Positions 1-9,532 of a stretch of 32,816 nucleotides of DNA are shown here, piece by piece. Under the pieces are notes generated by a model that had not been told where the DNA came from, did no database searches, and saw only the letters and a program-made list of their open reading frames with translations. This stretch comes from Alphaproteobacteria bacterium. Lineage in GTDB: Bacteria; Pseudomonadota; Alphaproteobacteria; ATCC43930; CGMCC-115725. Position 1 is the first letter of the stretch. The number at the start of each line of letters is the position of its first letter. The position numbers and the translations under genes were made by a program. The stretch covers positions 1-32,816 of the forward strand of contig JAFAOB010000274.1 of NCBI GenBank assembly GCA_019238055.1, read 5' to 3'.

Positions 1-389
1 CCCGCGGCATTGGTATCGACCAACGGTGTCTTGCCCTCGGCAGTCAACGGCGCCACTGCGGCGGCAACCGGCGACAGGATCACACCGGCCAACAAATTCA
101 CATGGTCACGAGCGATCAGTTCCTGTGCCAGCCGCTTGCCGACATCGGGTTTCGAGGTGTCGTCGCGCTTCAGGATGTCGAGTGTGACACCGGCCGGCAG
201 GTCCTTTTCATGCAGCTTCACGTAAAGGTCGATGCCTTTTTGCATCTGGTCTGCGGCTTGCGCGACAAAGCCGGAATAGCTGTTGATGATCCCGATCTTG
301 ACGGTCTGCGCCGATACATGCTCGGACGAAACGGCGAGCGAAGCGGCGCCGATTGCCAACGCCGTCAAAGCCAAATATCCACGCGACAT
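1..389 (-). CDS. ABC transporter substrate-binding protein (Leu/Ile/Val-binding-like), N-terminal part, truncated at window edge
   Basis: Reverse-strand translation from ATG at 389: MSRGYLALTALAIGAASLAVSSEHVSAQTVKIGIINSYSGFVAQAADQMQKGIDLYVKLHEKDLPAGVTLDILKRDDTSKPDVGKRLAQELIARDHVNLLAGVILSPVAAAVAPLTAEGKTPLVDTNAA; signal peptide followed by a periplasmic-binding-protein pattern. Absent from the ORF track because it has no stop in the window. Confidence 0.85.
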   Translation of the reverse strand, partial: MSRGYLALTALAIGAASLAVSSEHVSAQTVKIGIINSYSGFVAQAADQMQKGIDLYVKLHEKDLPAGVTLDILKRDDTSKPDVGKRLAQELIARDHVNLLAGVILSPVAAAVAPLTAEGKTPLVDTNAA

Positions 390-556
390 ACCAAACGCTC
401 CCTGCTGCTTTTCTGCCGCAACCTAGCACAAACCGTTGCAGGTTCGCGCTATCTCCTTGCCAAATCACATCGGCATTAATTCGGGGCGATGACTCTGCCG
501 CTGCAGCACACGGGCACCGCAGCACACGGGCGATCGTCGTCCAAACGGTTCGCGCT

Positions 557-1138
557 TCAGCTTTGCGGATGGGTAAAGCGCAGGATCAGTCCAGCCGCAC
601 CTTTGGTGTGCCCCTTGAGATCGGCAAACAGTTCGTCGCGGGTCAGGCCGGGCGGCAATGCTTTGGGGTCGAGGTCGGTGGCGATCAGGGTCAGCGTGTA
701 ATGATGATAATCGCCCGGTGGTGTGCACGGCCCGAAATAGGTCGCCTTTCCCATCGTGCTCTTGCCGTCGACGTATTCGTCGGAGGGCTTGCTCAACGCG
801 CCTTCGGCGAAGCCGTTCACCGAGGTCGGGATGCCATAGGTGACCATGTGCACCACCCCCAATCCGCCGCGCCCTTCCGGATCGACCATGATCAGCGCGA
901 AACTCTTGGTGCCGGCCGGCGGGTTCGACCAAGCGAGCGGCGGCGAAACATTATCGCCGACGCAATTGGGGCTCGCCTTGTTGTTGCCGGCATTCTTGGC
1001 TGCGATAACGGCGTCGTCCGGGTATTGCGGCGAGGTGAGCTTGAACGGTTCGGCCGCTCCGGCACCAAGGCCGATCGTAGCCAGTGTCACTGTGAAGAAG
1101 CCCGCGACAATCAGATTACCGACAGCGAGCCGCATCAT
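557..1138 (-). CDS. YbhB/YbcL family Raf kinase inhibitor-like protein with signal peptide
   Basis: 193 aa; N-terminal signal sequence; motifs NVSPPLAWSNPPAGTKSFALIMVDPEG, TYFGPCTPPGDYHHYTLTLIATD typical of the PEBP family. Confidence 0.9.
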   Translation of the reverse strand: MMRLAVGNLIVAGFFTVTLATIGLGAGAAEPFKLTSPQYPDDAVIAAKNAGNNKASPNCVGDNVSPPLAWSNPPAGTKSFALIMVDPEGRGGLGVVHMVTYGIPTSVNGFAEGALSKPSDEYVDGKSTMGKATYFGPCTPPGDYHHYTLTLIATDLDPKALPPGLTRDELFADLKGHTKGAAGLILRFTHPQS

Positions 1139-1282
1139 TTTCCCTCCCCTGCTTCTCTTGCGAGACCAACCATAGCGATGCGAGCTGCGTAAGGCGAGCG
1201 GCCGGCGCAGCCAAGTGTCCGACTATTCCGGCCTTGGTTGGAAAGAGGCTATGCTCGGCATTTCAGAACGAGGAGGAACGCC

Positions 1283-2362
1283 ATGGCGGTATCCGCACGG
1301 GGGGCCCAATGGGGACGGACCATCGAGCGACCGAACGAAGCCTGGCTCGCCCGCCAAACGGCAGAGCCGATCCTTGACCCCGATCTGCCGATCGTCGACC
1401 CGCATCATCATTTCTGGGATCGGCCCGCTGAGCGCCCCGGCCATCGCTATCTGCTTGATGAATTGCTCGCCGACATCGACACCGGGCACAATATCGAGGC
1501 AACGGTCTTTCTCGAATGCCGCTCGATGTATCGCGCTGGCGGCCCACCCGAACTGCGCCCGGTTGGCGAAACCGAATTTGTCACCGGGCTCGCTGCGATG
1601 AGCGACAGCGGCGGCTATGGCAAGACGCGGGTTGCCGCGGGTATTGTCGGTTTTGCCGATCTGACCCTGGGCGACCGGGTCGAGCCGGTACTCGAAATGC
1701 ATATCCGCGCCGGCGGCGGACGATTTCGCGGCGTACGCCATTCGGCGGGCTGGGATCAGAGTGAAACGATCGGCAATAGCCGTGCCGACATGCAGCCGGG
1801 TCTTTATCAGCGAGCGGATTTCCGCGCCGGTTTCGCCCGTCTGATCGGGCGCGGCCTGTCGTTCGACGCGTGGCTGTACCATCCGCAGCTCGGCGATGTC
1901 GTCGACCTCGCCCGCGCCTTTCCGACCGCACCGATCGTGATGGGCCATGTCGGCGGCGTTCTTGGCTATGGCCCCTACGCCGGCAAAAAGGACGAGGTGT
2001 TCGCCGATTGGAAGCGGTCCATGGCAGCCCTCGCCGCCTGCCCCAATGTCTCGGTCAAGCTCGGCGGGCAGATGCGGCGGCTGGCTGCATTCGATTACAG
2101 TGCTGCCGCGATGCCGCCGACCTCCGAGCAGCTTGCCGGCTATTGGCGGCCTTACATGGAGACCTGCATCGAATTGTTTGGCGCACGTCGCTGCATGTTC
2201 GAAAGCAATTTCCCGGTCGAAAAGGTCGGGACCGGCTATGCCGTACTGTGGAATGCGTTCAAGCGGATCGCCTCAGGCACCTCTCCCGAAGAGAAACGCG
2301 AACTTTTCGCCGGCACCGCCCGCCGCTTCTACCGCCTCGATCACAGCGAGCTACAACAATGA
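1283..2362 (+). CDS. Amidohydrolase family protein (metal-dependent hydrolase, TIM barrel)
   Basis: Contains LPIVDPHHHFWDRP, IVMGHVGG, ARRCMFESNFPVEK; AGGAGG ribosome-binding site at 1271-1276 positions the start at 1283. Confidence 0.85.
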   Translation: MAVSARGAQWGRTIERPNEAWLARQTAEPILDPDLPIVDPHHHFWDRPAERPGHRYLLDELLADIDTGHNIEATVFLECRSMYRAGGPPELRPVGETEFVTGLAAMSDSGGYGKTRVAAGIVGFADLTLGDRVEPVLEMHIRAGGGRFRGVRHSAGWDQSETIGNSRADMQPGLYQRADFRAGFARLIGRGLSFDAWLYHPQLGDVVDLARAFPTAPIVMGHVGGVLGYGPYAGKKDEVFADWKRSMAALAACPNVSVKLGGQMRRLAAFDYSAAAMPPTSEQLAGYWRPYMETCIELFGARRCMFESNFPVEKVGTGYAVLWNAFKRIASGTSPEEKRELFAGTARRFYRLDHSELQQ

Positions 2363-3717
2363 GTGACGAACTGCCGACCGCGGCGCGGGTCTCGGATCCG
2401 GGGGTCCGCGCCCTTTATGCCCAGGAAAACCGCTGGCAGGCCTGGCTCGATGTCGAGGCGGCCTTGGCCAAAGCCGAGGCCGAGCTCGGCATTATCCCGA
2501 AAGAGGCGGCCGACGCAATCGCGCCCAAGGCCCGGCTCGAACTTCTCGACCGCGCCCGCATCGATGAGGGCTTTGCCCGCACCGGCCATACGATCGTGCC
2601 GCTCGTCTGGGAATTGTCGCGGGTCGTCGGCGAGCCCCATGGCGGTTGGGTGCATTGGGGGGCAACAACGCAAAACATCACCCAGACCGGCGATCTCTTG
2701 GTTCTGCGCCAGGCGCATCGGGTTTTTCTGCGGCTGATCGGCGAAGCGCTAAAAGCGATGGCTGATCTGGCCGAACGCGGCGCCGACATGCCGATCGCCG
2801 GGCGCACCCATGGCCAGCACGCGGTGCCGGCGACCTTTGGCTACAAGCCCGCGGTGTGGATCGATGAGATGATCCGTCACATCGAGCGGCTGCGCCAAGC
2901 GGCGCCGCGCATCTTTGTCGCGATGCTCGGCGGCGGTGCAGGCACCTTTGCCTCGCTCGGTACGCAAGGCCCTAAAGTGCAGGAAGGGATCGGCCGCCAG
3001 CTCGGCATGCTGCCGATGCGGGTGCCGGCGCGGACGATTGGCGATCATCTCGCCGAAAACATCTGCCTCTTTGGTCTCGTCGCCGCGACCTGCGCCAAGA
3101 TCGCGCGCGAAATCTATACCTTGATGAAAACCGAGTTCGGCGAAGTCGAGGAGCCGGTGCCGCCGGGAACGGTCGGCAGCTCGACAATGCCGCAAAAGCG
3201 CAATCCGAAGCTGTGCCAGGACATCATCGCCGCCGCTGCGGAAGTGCGCGCCTGCGTGCCGCTTGCCCTTGAAGCAATGCAGACCGAGCATGAGGCCGAC
3301 CGCACCACAAGCCTGATCATGGAGGCGGCCGAGGCGCGCGCCGCGATCGCAATGGGCGACATGCTGGCCCGCCTCGTCGAGGTGCTGCGCGGGCTGCGGC
3401 TCGACCCCGCGCGCATGCGCAAGAACCTCGATCTCGGCGGCGGTCTGATCATGGCCGAGGCGGTCATGCTGAACCTCGGCGCCGCAATCGGCCGCCAGCA
3501 TGCGCACGACGTGGTTTACGACGCAGCCCAGGCGGCTTTTATCGAGGACCGCCCCTTTGCCGAACTGCTCGCCGCCGATCCGCGCGTCTCGGCGCATCTC
3601 GATCGCGCGGCGATCACGAAGCTACTCGACCCGACCGCCTACACCGGGCTCTGTGCCGAGATGGCGCGCGATGCCGCCCAGCGCGCCCGCGCCGCCGCCA
3701 CCGAGATCGCAGGTTAA
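2359..3717 (+). CDS. Adenylosuccinate lyase / 3-carboxy-cis,cis-muconate cycloisomerase superfamily protein
   Basis: Superfamily signature GSSTMPQKRNPK plus GRTHGQHAVPATFGYK and WGATTQNITQTGD; start ATG overlaps upstream stop (ATGA). Confidence 0.85.
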   Translation: MSDELPTAARVSDPGVRALYAQENRWQAWLDVEAALAKAEAELGIIPKEAADAIAPKARLELLDRARIDEGFARTGHTIVPLVWELSRVVGEPHGGWVHWGATTQNITQTGDLLVLRQAHRVFLRLIGEALKAMADLAERGADMPIAGRTHGQHAVPATFGYKPAVWIDEMIRHIERLRQAAPRIFVAMLGGGAGTFASLGTQGPKVQEGIGRQLGMLPMRVPARTIGDHLAENICLFGLVAATCAKIAREIYTLMKTEFGEVEEPVPPGTVGSSTMPQKRNPKLCQDIIAAAAEVRACVPLALEAMQTEHEADRTTSLIMEAAEARAAIAMGDMLARLVEVLRGLRLDPARMRKNLDLGGGLIMAEAVMLNLGAAIGRQHAHDVVYDAAQAAFIEDRPFAELLAADPRVSAHLDRAAITKLLDPTAYTGLCAEMARDAAQRARAAATEIAG

Positions 3718-3756
3718 ACGACCTCGACTTCGGTGGGCGACACTGCCGCGATTTGG

Positions 3757-5292
3757 TCAGTGGGCGACCATGTGATCGCCATCCCCATGCTGGGCCCGGC
3801 GGAAGAACAGCAGCAGCGGAAAGGCGGCCAGAGTGAGAAACATCAGCAGCCGGAAATCGTCGATATAGGCGATGATCTGCGCCTGGGTTGCGATCGTGGC
3901 GTCGAGTGCGGCGCGGCCCGCGGCGGTGTAGGGGTTCCAATAATGCGCAATCGCCGGGTTTTGCAGCGCCCGGTTGACCGGGTTTACGTAGGAGGTGATG
4001 TCGGCATTGTTGATCTGGGTGAAGGTCACGAGCAGCGCCGAGACGATCGATGTGCCGACACTCGACCCGAGATTGCGCGCCAGATTGTAGAAGCCCGCAC
4101 CTTCGGTGCGGCGTTCGGGGGCCAGGGTTGCGAGCGTGGTCACGCTTAGCGGCACGAACAGAAATCCCATTCCAGCACCTTGGACAATGCCGTTGATGCC
4201 GACCGTCCATTCCGAGATGCTGGGAGTCCAGTTGCTCATATCCCACATTGCCCAGGCGGTCAGCGCGAGCCCGATGCCAAGCAACACGCGCGTGTCGACG
4301 CGCCCGATCAAGCGGCCCACGATCAGCATCGCGAACAATGTGCCGACACCACGCGGCGCCATCGCAAATCCCGCCGTCAGGATCGGGTAACCCATCAAGT
4401 CCTGCAAGTAGAGCGGCAACAGCGCCAACGGCGCGAAAAAGACGACGCCGATGATGAAAACAAAAAGCATTCCAGCCGAAAAATTTCGGTCGCGAAACAG
4501 TCTTGGATCGACAAACGGCGACTTCGTCGTAAAGGTATGCGCCAGAAACAGCCAAAACGCCGATGCGCTGACGACGGCCAGAATGATGATTTCGCCGGAG
4601 CCGAACCAATCGAGCTCCTCGCCTTGGTCGAGCAAGACCTGCAATGCCCCGACTGCGACGCTCAGCATGGCAAAGCCGAACCAGTCGAGTTTGCCATGTT
4701 GCCGTTCAGTTTCGGGAAGAAACATGATCATTCCGATAAAGGCGAGCGCCCCGATCGGAAGATTGATGTAAAAGACCCAACGCCAGCTGTAGTTGTAGGT
4801 TAGCCAGCCGCCGACGATCGGCCCGATGATCGGACCGATCATGATCGCCATGCCCCAATAGGAAATCGCCGCGCCCTGACGCTCGGGCGGATAAATGTTC
4901 ATCAGCACCGATTGCGACAATGGCACGAGCGCCGCGCCGAATGCGCCCTGGAGCAGGCGGAACAGCACGATTTGGGTCAGCGAGGTAGCCATGCCGCACA
5001 GCATCGAGGCTACCGTGAAGCCGACGATCGAGACCAAAAACAGGCGCCTGAGACCAAAACGGCCGGCAAGATAACCGGTCGGCGGCGTCATGATTGCGGC
5101 GGCGACGATGTACGAGGTCAGAACCCACTCGATCTCGTCCTGATTGGCCGCCACACTGCCCTGGATGTAGGGCAGCGAGACATTGGCGATCGTCGTGTCG
5201 AGCGCCTGCATAATGGTCGCGAGCCCGACGCACGCCGTGATCGCGAAGCGGTTGGGGGCTGCTGCCGGGTGCGCGGTGTCGGCTGCTGCCAT
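3757..5292 (-). CDS. DHA2 family (EmrB/QacA-type) MFS efflux transporter
   Basis: 511 aa; LDTTIANVSLPYIQGSVAANQDEIEWVLTSYIVAAAIMTPPTGYLAGRFGLRRLF; many hydrophobic segments; paired with HlyD-type gene. Confidence 0.92.
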   Translation of the reverse strand: MAAADTAHPAAAPNRFAITACVGLATIMQALDTTIANVSLPYIQGSVAANQDEIEWVLTSYIVAAAIMTPPTGYLAGRFGLRRLFLVSIVGFTVASMLCGMATSLTQIVLFRLLQGAFGAALVPLSQSVLMNIYPPERQGAAISYWGMAIMIGPIIGPIVGGWLTYNYSWRWVFYINLPIGALAFIGMIMFLPETERQHGKLDWFGFAMLSVAVGALQVLLDQGEELDWFGSGEIIILAVVSASAFWLFLAHTFTTKSPFVDPRLFRDRNFSAGMLFVFIIGVVFFAPLALLPLYLQDLMGYPILTAGFAMAPRGVGTLFAMLIVGRLIGRVDTRVLLGIGLALTAWAMWDMSNWTPSISEWTVGINGIVQGAGMGFLFVPLSVTTLATLAPERRTEGAGFYNLARNLGSSVGTSIVSALLVTFTQINNADITSYVNPVNRALQNPAIAHYWNPYTAAGRAALDATIATQAQIIAYIDDFRLLMFLTLAAFPLLLFFRRAQHGDGDHMVAH

Positions 5293-6683
5293 TACCTGCT
5301 CGCCTCAGGGCGGCCGGCCCCATTACTGCTGCTCAAAGGTGGGTGAGCGGCCTTGCCGTTGGTGGTAGGGCCGGGCCCTTTGCCGCTTGTTGGAGGGGCG
5401 TTAGCCGGATTGGGCATTGGGCTGCCGGAGTTTGCACCGTTCCCCCCGCTCCCGCCACCAAACAGCCCTGTGAGAAAATGCGGCAGACCACGCTTGTGGC
5501 CGGTGTGGACCGAGACCTCGGCGCTCATACCCGCGCGCAGCGGCGGATTGTCGCGCAACGAGGCGCCATTGATGGCGACGCGCATCGGGATGCGCTGGAC
5601 GACTTTGACCCAGTTACCGCTCGTGTTTTCCGCGGGCAGCAACGAGAACTGCGAAGCCGCTGCCGGTCCGAGGCTTGCAACCTTTCCGTGCCAAGTATGC
5701 CCCGGATAGGTGTCCACGGTGATTGTGGCCGGCTGGCCGGCGCGCACATAGGTCAGTTCGGTTTCTTTCGGCTGCGCCTCAACCCAGACCCGGTGCGTAT
5801 CGACGAGGTAGAAACCAGTCGTCGACGCCGTCAGATACATCCCGGGCCGTAACGCGTCGACATGAGTGACGGTGCCGGGGAATGGGGCACGGACCACGGT
5901 ATCGTGCAACTCACGTGCGTCCTCGTTGCGCGCCGCGAGCGCTTGGCGATAGGTCGGATACTGATCGAGTGCAATGTTCGGATTGCCGCCCAGATTAGCC
6001 ACGATCCCCGCCAACTGATGCTTCAGCGAAGCCAGTGATTGTTCCGCGTTTTGCAGATTGACACGGGCCTGATCGACTGCTGCTTGTGCAGCGAATCCTT
6101 TTGTTGCCAAAATAGCCTGGCGCTCATATTGACGTTGGTTAAACGTTACCTGGTCTTGGGCCTGGACTATCTGAGCTTCCACGCTTTGATAATTCTGTTT
6201 AAGCGCGCGGAAATTGTCGGCAACTACGCCGAGCTGGGCTTGAGCTTGGTCCAATTTGAGCTGGAAGGGTGCCGGGTCGAGTTGGAACAGGACCTGTCCT
6301 TTGGTGACCTGCTGGTTGTCTTTGACGTCGACGGATTGGACCATGCCGGACACATCGGTTGATAGCCCGACCTGGTCGGCCTCGACATAGGCGTCGTCGG
6401 TCGTCATGTAGGCGCCGCCCTTAAAATAAAAGTAGGCGCCGACAATCAGTACGACCGGCAGCAGCGCAAACAGCGCCCAACGCAGCCAGCGTCGGCGCCT
6501 CGATATCGGCTGCTCCTCCGCCGCAGGTCGTTCCGCCTGCGGCCCTTGCTGTTCCCGCAGCGGCGCAACGGGCGCCGGCCTCCGATCCGTTGGCGCTCGG
6601 CGCCTTTCAGGGGCGCCGCGGGCTTGCGCAGGCGCTTCGAGAACATCCGCGCCCTGCAAGCCCGGGTCGCGGTCATAGGGCAT
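5292..6683 (-). CDS. HlyD/EmrA family membrane fusion protein (efflux periplasmic adaptor)
   Basis: One TM near the N terminus, then YMTTDDAYVEADQVGLSTDVSGMVQSVDVKDNQQVTKGQVLFQLDP and a coiled-coil region; start codon abuts/overlaps the MFS gene layout. The ORF track start (6806) is probably too far upstream. Confidence 0.9.
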   Translation of the reverse strand: MPYDRDPGLQGADVLEAPAQARGAPERRRAPTDRRPAPVAPLREQQGPQAERPAAEEQPISRRRRWLRWALFALLPVVLIVGAYFYFKGGAYMTTDDAYVEADQVGLSTDVSGMVQSVDVKDNQQVTKGQVLFQLDPAPFQLKLDQAQAQLGVVADNFRALKQNYQSVEAQIVQAQDQVTFNQRQYERQAILATKGFAAQAAVDQARVNLQNAEQSLASLKHQLAGIVANLGGNPNIALDQYPTYRQALAARNEDARELHDTVVRAPFPGTVTHVDALRPGMYLTASTTGFYLVDTHRVWVEAQPKETELTYVRAGQPATITVDTYPGHTWHGKVASLGPAAASQFSLLPAENTSGNWVKVVQRIPMRVAINGASLRDNPPLRAGMSAEVSVHTGHKRGLPHFLTGLFGGGSGGNGANSGSPMPNPANAPPTSGKGPGPTTNGKAAHPPLSSSNGAGRPEASR

Positions 6684-6786
6684 AATCTCTCCTTGCTTCG
6701 TTGATTGACGAATTCCTTTGCCAAGGTGTTGATGGAGAAGGAAAGGAAAATCCCATGACGATTGCATTCGGTATTGAAGAGTTTTC

Positions 6787-7734
6787 ATGAAGCGCCGCGG
6801 TGACATTTCCGCGCTGATGGCGTTCGTTGCGCTGGCGGATCACCTCAATTTCCGGGTTGCGGCGGCACGTCTGGGCGTCACACCTTCGGCCCTCAGTCAT
6901 ACGATCAGACAACTTGAGGAACGCTTGGGCGTGCGGCTGCTCAACCGTACGACCCGAAGCGTGTCCCTGACCGATGCCGGGCTTCGTCTGGTCGAGCGGC
7001 TGCGGCCCGCGGTCGACCAGATCTCGGCGGCGCTCGAAGACCTTGGGGAGGAGCAGAGCCGGCCCTTCGGGCGATTGCGGCTCTATGCGACGCATTCGGC
7101 CGCCGCAGCGGTTATCGTGCCGGTCTGGGCGCGGTTTTTATCGACCTATCCCGATGTTCATCTTGAACTGCACCTCGACGAGGCGCCGACCGACATTGTC
7201 GCGAAAGGCTTTGATGCGGGCATCGGGCCGCAGGACCGCGCCGACGCCGATATGGTCGCTGTTCGTGTTACCGGCCCAATGAAATTGGCAGTCGTCGGCT
7301 CTCCCTCGTATTTCGCCCGAAAACGGCCGCCACGTGTTCCCGAGGACCTCACCAGGCACGACTGCGTGCAGTATCGGCGCATCGCCGAGGGCGCCACGAT
7401 CGAGTGGCCATTCGAACGCGCCGGCAAGTCGCTGCGGATTTCGGTCGATGGACGGGTGACCGTCAATGATCCCGAACTGGCGCTGAGAGCCGCCGTCGAT
7501 GGGCTCGGCATCGCCTATACGATCGAGTCTTTGGCCGAGCCGTTCCTGCGCTCGGGGCAACTCGCGCGCACGCTGGAGGAGTGGTCGATCTCGTTTCAGG
7601 GGCTTTATCTGTATTATCCCGGGCACCGGCAAGTGCCGGCGGCGCTGCGCTGCCTGATCAATATGATCCGCGCCGGGCCGCGTGCGAAACCCGCCTCGGG
7701 TCTACACGACAGCACCTTCGCCGCTGCGGATTGA
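6787..7734 (+). CDS. LysR family transcriptional regulator
   Basis: N-terminal HTH: ISALMAFVALADHLNFRVAAARLGVTPSALSHTIRQLEERLGVRLLNRTTRSVSLTDAG. Confidence 0.93.
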   Translation: MKRRGDISALMAFVALADHLNFRVAAARLGVTPSALSHTIRQLEERLGVRLLNRTTRSVSLTDAGLRLVERLRPAVDQISAALEDLGEEQSRPFGRLRLYATHSAAAAVIVPVWARFLSTYPDVHLELHLDEAPTDIVAKGFDAGIGPQDRADADMVAVRVTGPMKLAVVGSPSYFARKRPPRVPEDLTRHDCVQYRRIAEGATIEWPFERAGKSLRISVDGRVTVNDPELALRAAVDGLGIAYTIESLAEPFLRSGQLARTLEEWSISFQGLYLYYPGHRQVPAALRCLINMIRAGPRAKPASGLHDSTFAAAD

Positions 7735-7878
7735 TGCGGTCTGATGCCCGCTCGCTACTGCGAGCCTTCCAGACCTCCAATGCGGGGCGCGGGACGGGTC
7801 CACGACCTCGCAAAGCCGCTCGCCCCTAATTTGGCGACGGGATACCCTTGCCGGGACCGGCGCTCGAGCGAGAGGGTT

Positions 7879-8457
7879 ATGACAGAGGCAACGCAACCAC
7901 ACTCAGCCGACCCGACGCAAATCAGTCTAGCTGCGATCTTCGCGGCGTTCTTCCGCCTTGGCGTGACCAGTTTTGGCGGCGGCACCGCGGCTTGGCTTTA
8001 CCGTGCGATCGTGCAACACCGGCACTGGATCGATGACCAAACCTATCTCGCCGGGGTCGGGCTCAGCCGCATCGTGCCGGGCTCGGCTGGGGTCAGCCTT
8101 ACGGTGCAGGTCGGTCAGCGCCTGCGCGGCGGTTGGGGCGCGTTGGCGGCGGTTCTCGGCCTGTTGTCCGGACCGTTGTTCATCGTGATTGGCGTGGCCA
8201 CGGGTTTTGCGCGGATTGCCGGAAGCCCGGTCGCGCACGCCTTTCTCGACGGGGTCGCCGGGGCGGCGATCGGGCTGACCTTTGCCACCGGCCTGGTGCT
8301 GGTGCCGCGCGGCCGAACCCAGATCGGGCAACTCATACTCACGATCGTGACGTTTGCCGCAGTTGGCATCCTGCGCTGGCCGATGCTGCCCGTCATCTTC
8401 TGCTTGGCGCCGGTCGGCATCGCTCTCGCGTTATTGCGGCAGCCTGGACGCCGCTGA
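7879..8457 (+). CDS. Chromate transporter, N-terminal-type half (CHR domain)
   Basis: FFRLGVTSFGGGTAAWLYRAIVQ...LSRIVPGSAGVSLTVQVGQRLRGGWGAL; in-frame ATG at 7879. Confidence 0.85.
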   Translation: MTEATQPHSADPTQISLAAIFAAFFRLGVTSFGGGTAAWLYRAIVQHRHWIDDQTYLAGVGLSRIVPGSAGVSLTVQVGQRLRGGWGALAAVLGLLSGPLFIVIGVATGFARIAGSPVAHAFLDGVAGAAIGLTFATGLVLVPRGRTQIGQLILTIVTFAAVGILRWPMLPVIFCLAPVGIALALLRQPGRR

Positions 8458-8458
8458 C

Positions 8459-9001
8459 ATGCCCGGGGATTGGCGAAATCTGTTGGCATTGATCTTGGTC
8501 TTTGGTCCGCTGTCGTTGTTTTCGATCGGCGGCGGCGCGTCGCTGCTGGCCGAAATCGAGCATCAATCGGTCGCGGTCCATCATTGGACGACGCATCGCG
8601 AATTTGCCGATCTGTTCGCGATATCGCGTGCCGCCCCCGGCCCCGGCACGATGCTGTCAACCCTGATTGGGTGGAAGGTCGCGGGCTGGACCGGAGCCCT
8701 GAGCGCGACGGTGGCGCTCTATCTGCCGTCATCGCTGGTCGCGTTTGGCGTTTCCAAGATGTGGGGACGCTGGCGCGGCTCGCCGTGGCACGGCGCTATC
8801 GAGCGCGGGCTGGCGCCGATCGCTGCGGGCCTGGTGTTGGCAGGTGGATTGGCAGTGCTGCAGGCGGCCGGCGGCGCTGCGGTCTGGACCGCCGCAGCGG
8901 TCAGCACCGCTATTCTGCTCGCCCGGCCGCAGCTTAATCCGCTGATCCTGTTCGGCGCGAGCGGCGTGCTGTTCGCGCTGGTGGCAGCATTCTCTGGTTG
9001 A
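8459..9001 (+). CDS. Chromate transporter, C-terminal-type half (CHR domain)
   Basis: FGPLSLFSIGGGASLLAEIEHQSV...ISRAAPGPGTMLSTLIGWKVAGWTGAL; start ATG at 8459, 1 nt after the preceding stop. Confidence 0.85.
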   Translation: MPGDWRNLLALILVFGPLSLFSIGGGASLLAEIEHQSVAVHHWTTHREFADLFAISRAAPGPGTMLSTLIGWKVAGWTGALSATVALYLPSSLVAFGVSKMWGRWRGSPWHGAIERGLAPIAAGLVLAGGLAVLQAAGGAAVWTAAAVSTAILLARPQLNPLILFGASGVLFALVAAFSG

Positions 9002-9016
9002 GATTGGAGCCTCGCG

Positions 9017-9484
9017 ATGACCAATGAGACGACTGACGAATGGCTTGATGCGCTTCTCCCGCGTCTTGTGATCGATTGCCCCGATGCTGTGATCGTCGCC
9101 GACCGCGACGGCAGGATCCGGTTCTGGAACCCGGCGGCATCACGAATTTTCGGCTTTGCCGAGAGCGAAGCCTTGGGCCAGACGCTCGATCTGATCGTGC
9201 CCGAGCGGTTGCGGGCGCGTCATTGGGAAGGCTACAACCGGGTTATGGCGGGGGCGCCGAGCCGCTACGGTGAAGGCGATCTGCTCTCGGTCCCGGCGAT
9301 GCGCAAGGACGGTTCGCGCCTCTCGATCGAGTTCACGATCTTCCCGGCGCGAGATGCCGTCGGTGAGATGATCGGCATCGCCGCTTTTCTACGCGATGTC
9401 ACCGCCCGATTTGAAGAAATCCGCGCATTGCGCCGCGAACTCGCCGAACTGAAAGCAAATTCGCCGGCAGCCGAGAGCTTATAG
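9017..9484 (+). CDS. Single-domain PAS sensor protein
   Basis: DAVIVADRDGRIRFWNPAASRIFGFAESEALGQTLDLIVPERLRARHWEGYNRVM; PAC-like IEFTIFPARDAVGEMIGIAAFLRDVTARFEE; no output domain. Confidence 0.88.
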   Translation: MTNETTDEWLDALLPRLVIDCPDAVIVADRDGRIRFWNPAASRIFGFAESEALGQTLDLIVPERLRARHWEGYNRVMAGAPSRYGEGDLLSVPAMRKDGSRLSIEFTIFPARDAVGEMIGIAAFLRDVTARFEEIRALRRELAELKANSPAAESL

Positions 9485-9499
9485 CTTCGCGTCAAGTCA

Positions 9500-9525
9500 G
9501 GCGATTGCGTCGATGCGCAATCGCC
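9500..9525. terminator. Candidate bidirectional stem-loop terminator between convergent genes
   Basis: Perfect 10-bp stem GGCGATTGCG / CGCAATCGCC with 6-nt loop TCGATG, located between the PAS gene stop and the convergent deacetylase stop; no clear T-run. Confidence 0.5.
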
Positions 9526-9532
9526 GTCGACG

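Noticed and set aside
353-1192. 279-aa plus-strand ORF
   Set aside because: Antisense to the YbhB-like gene, whose minus-strand translation has clear signal peptide and family motifs.
1870-2358. N-terminal 163-aa extension of the lyase ORF
   Set aside because: Overlaps the amidohydrolase in another frame and is Arg-rich; homologous region begins at ATG 2359.
1283-2362. Amidohydrolase as the fuconolactonase partner of the SDR/FAH pair at 30-31.7 kb
   Set aside because: IVDPHHHFWD motif is compatible with the lactonase family, but the genes are ~28 kb apart with no linkage; not enough to join them.
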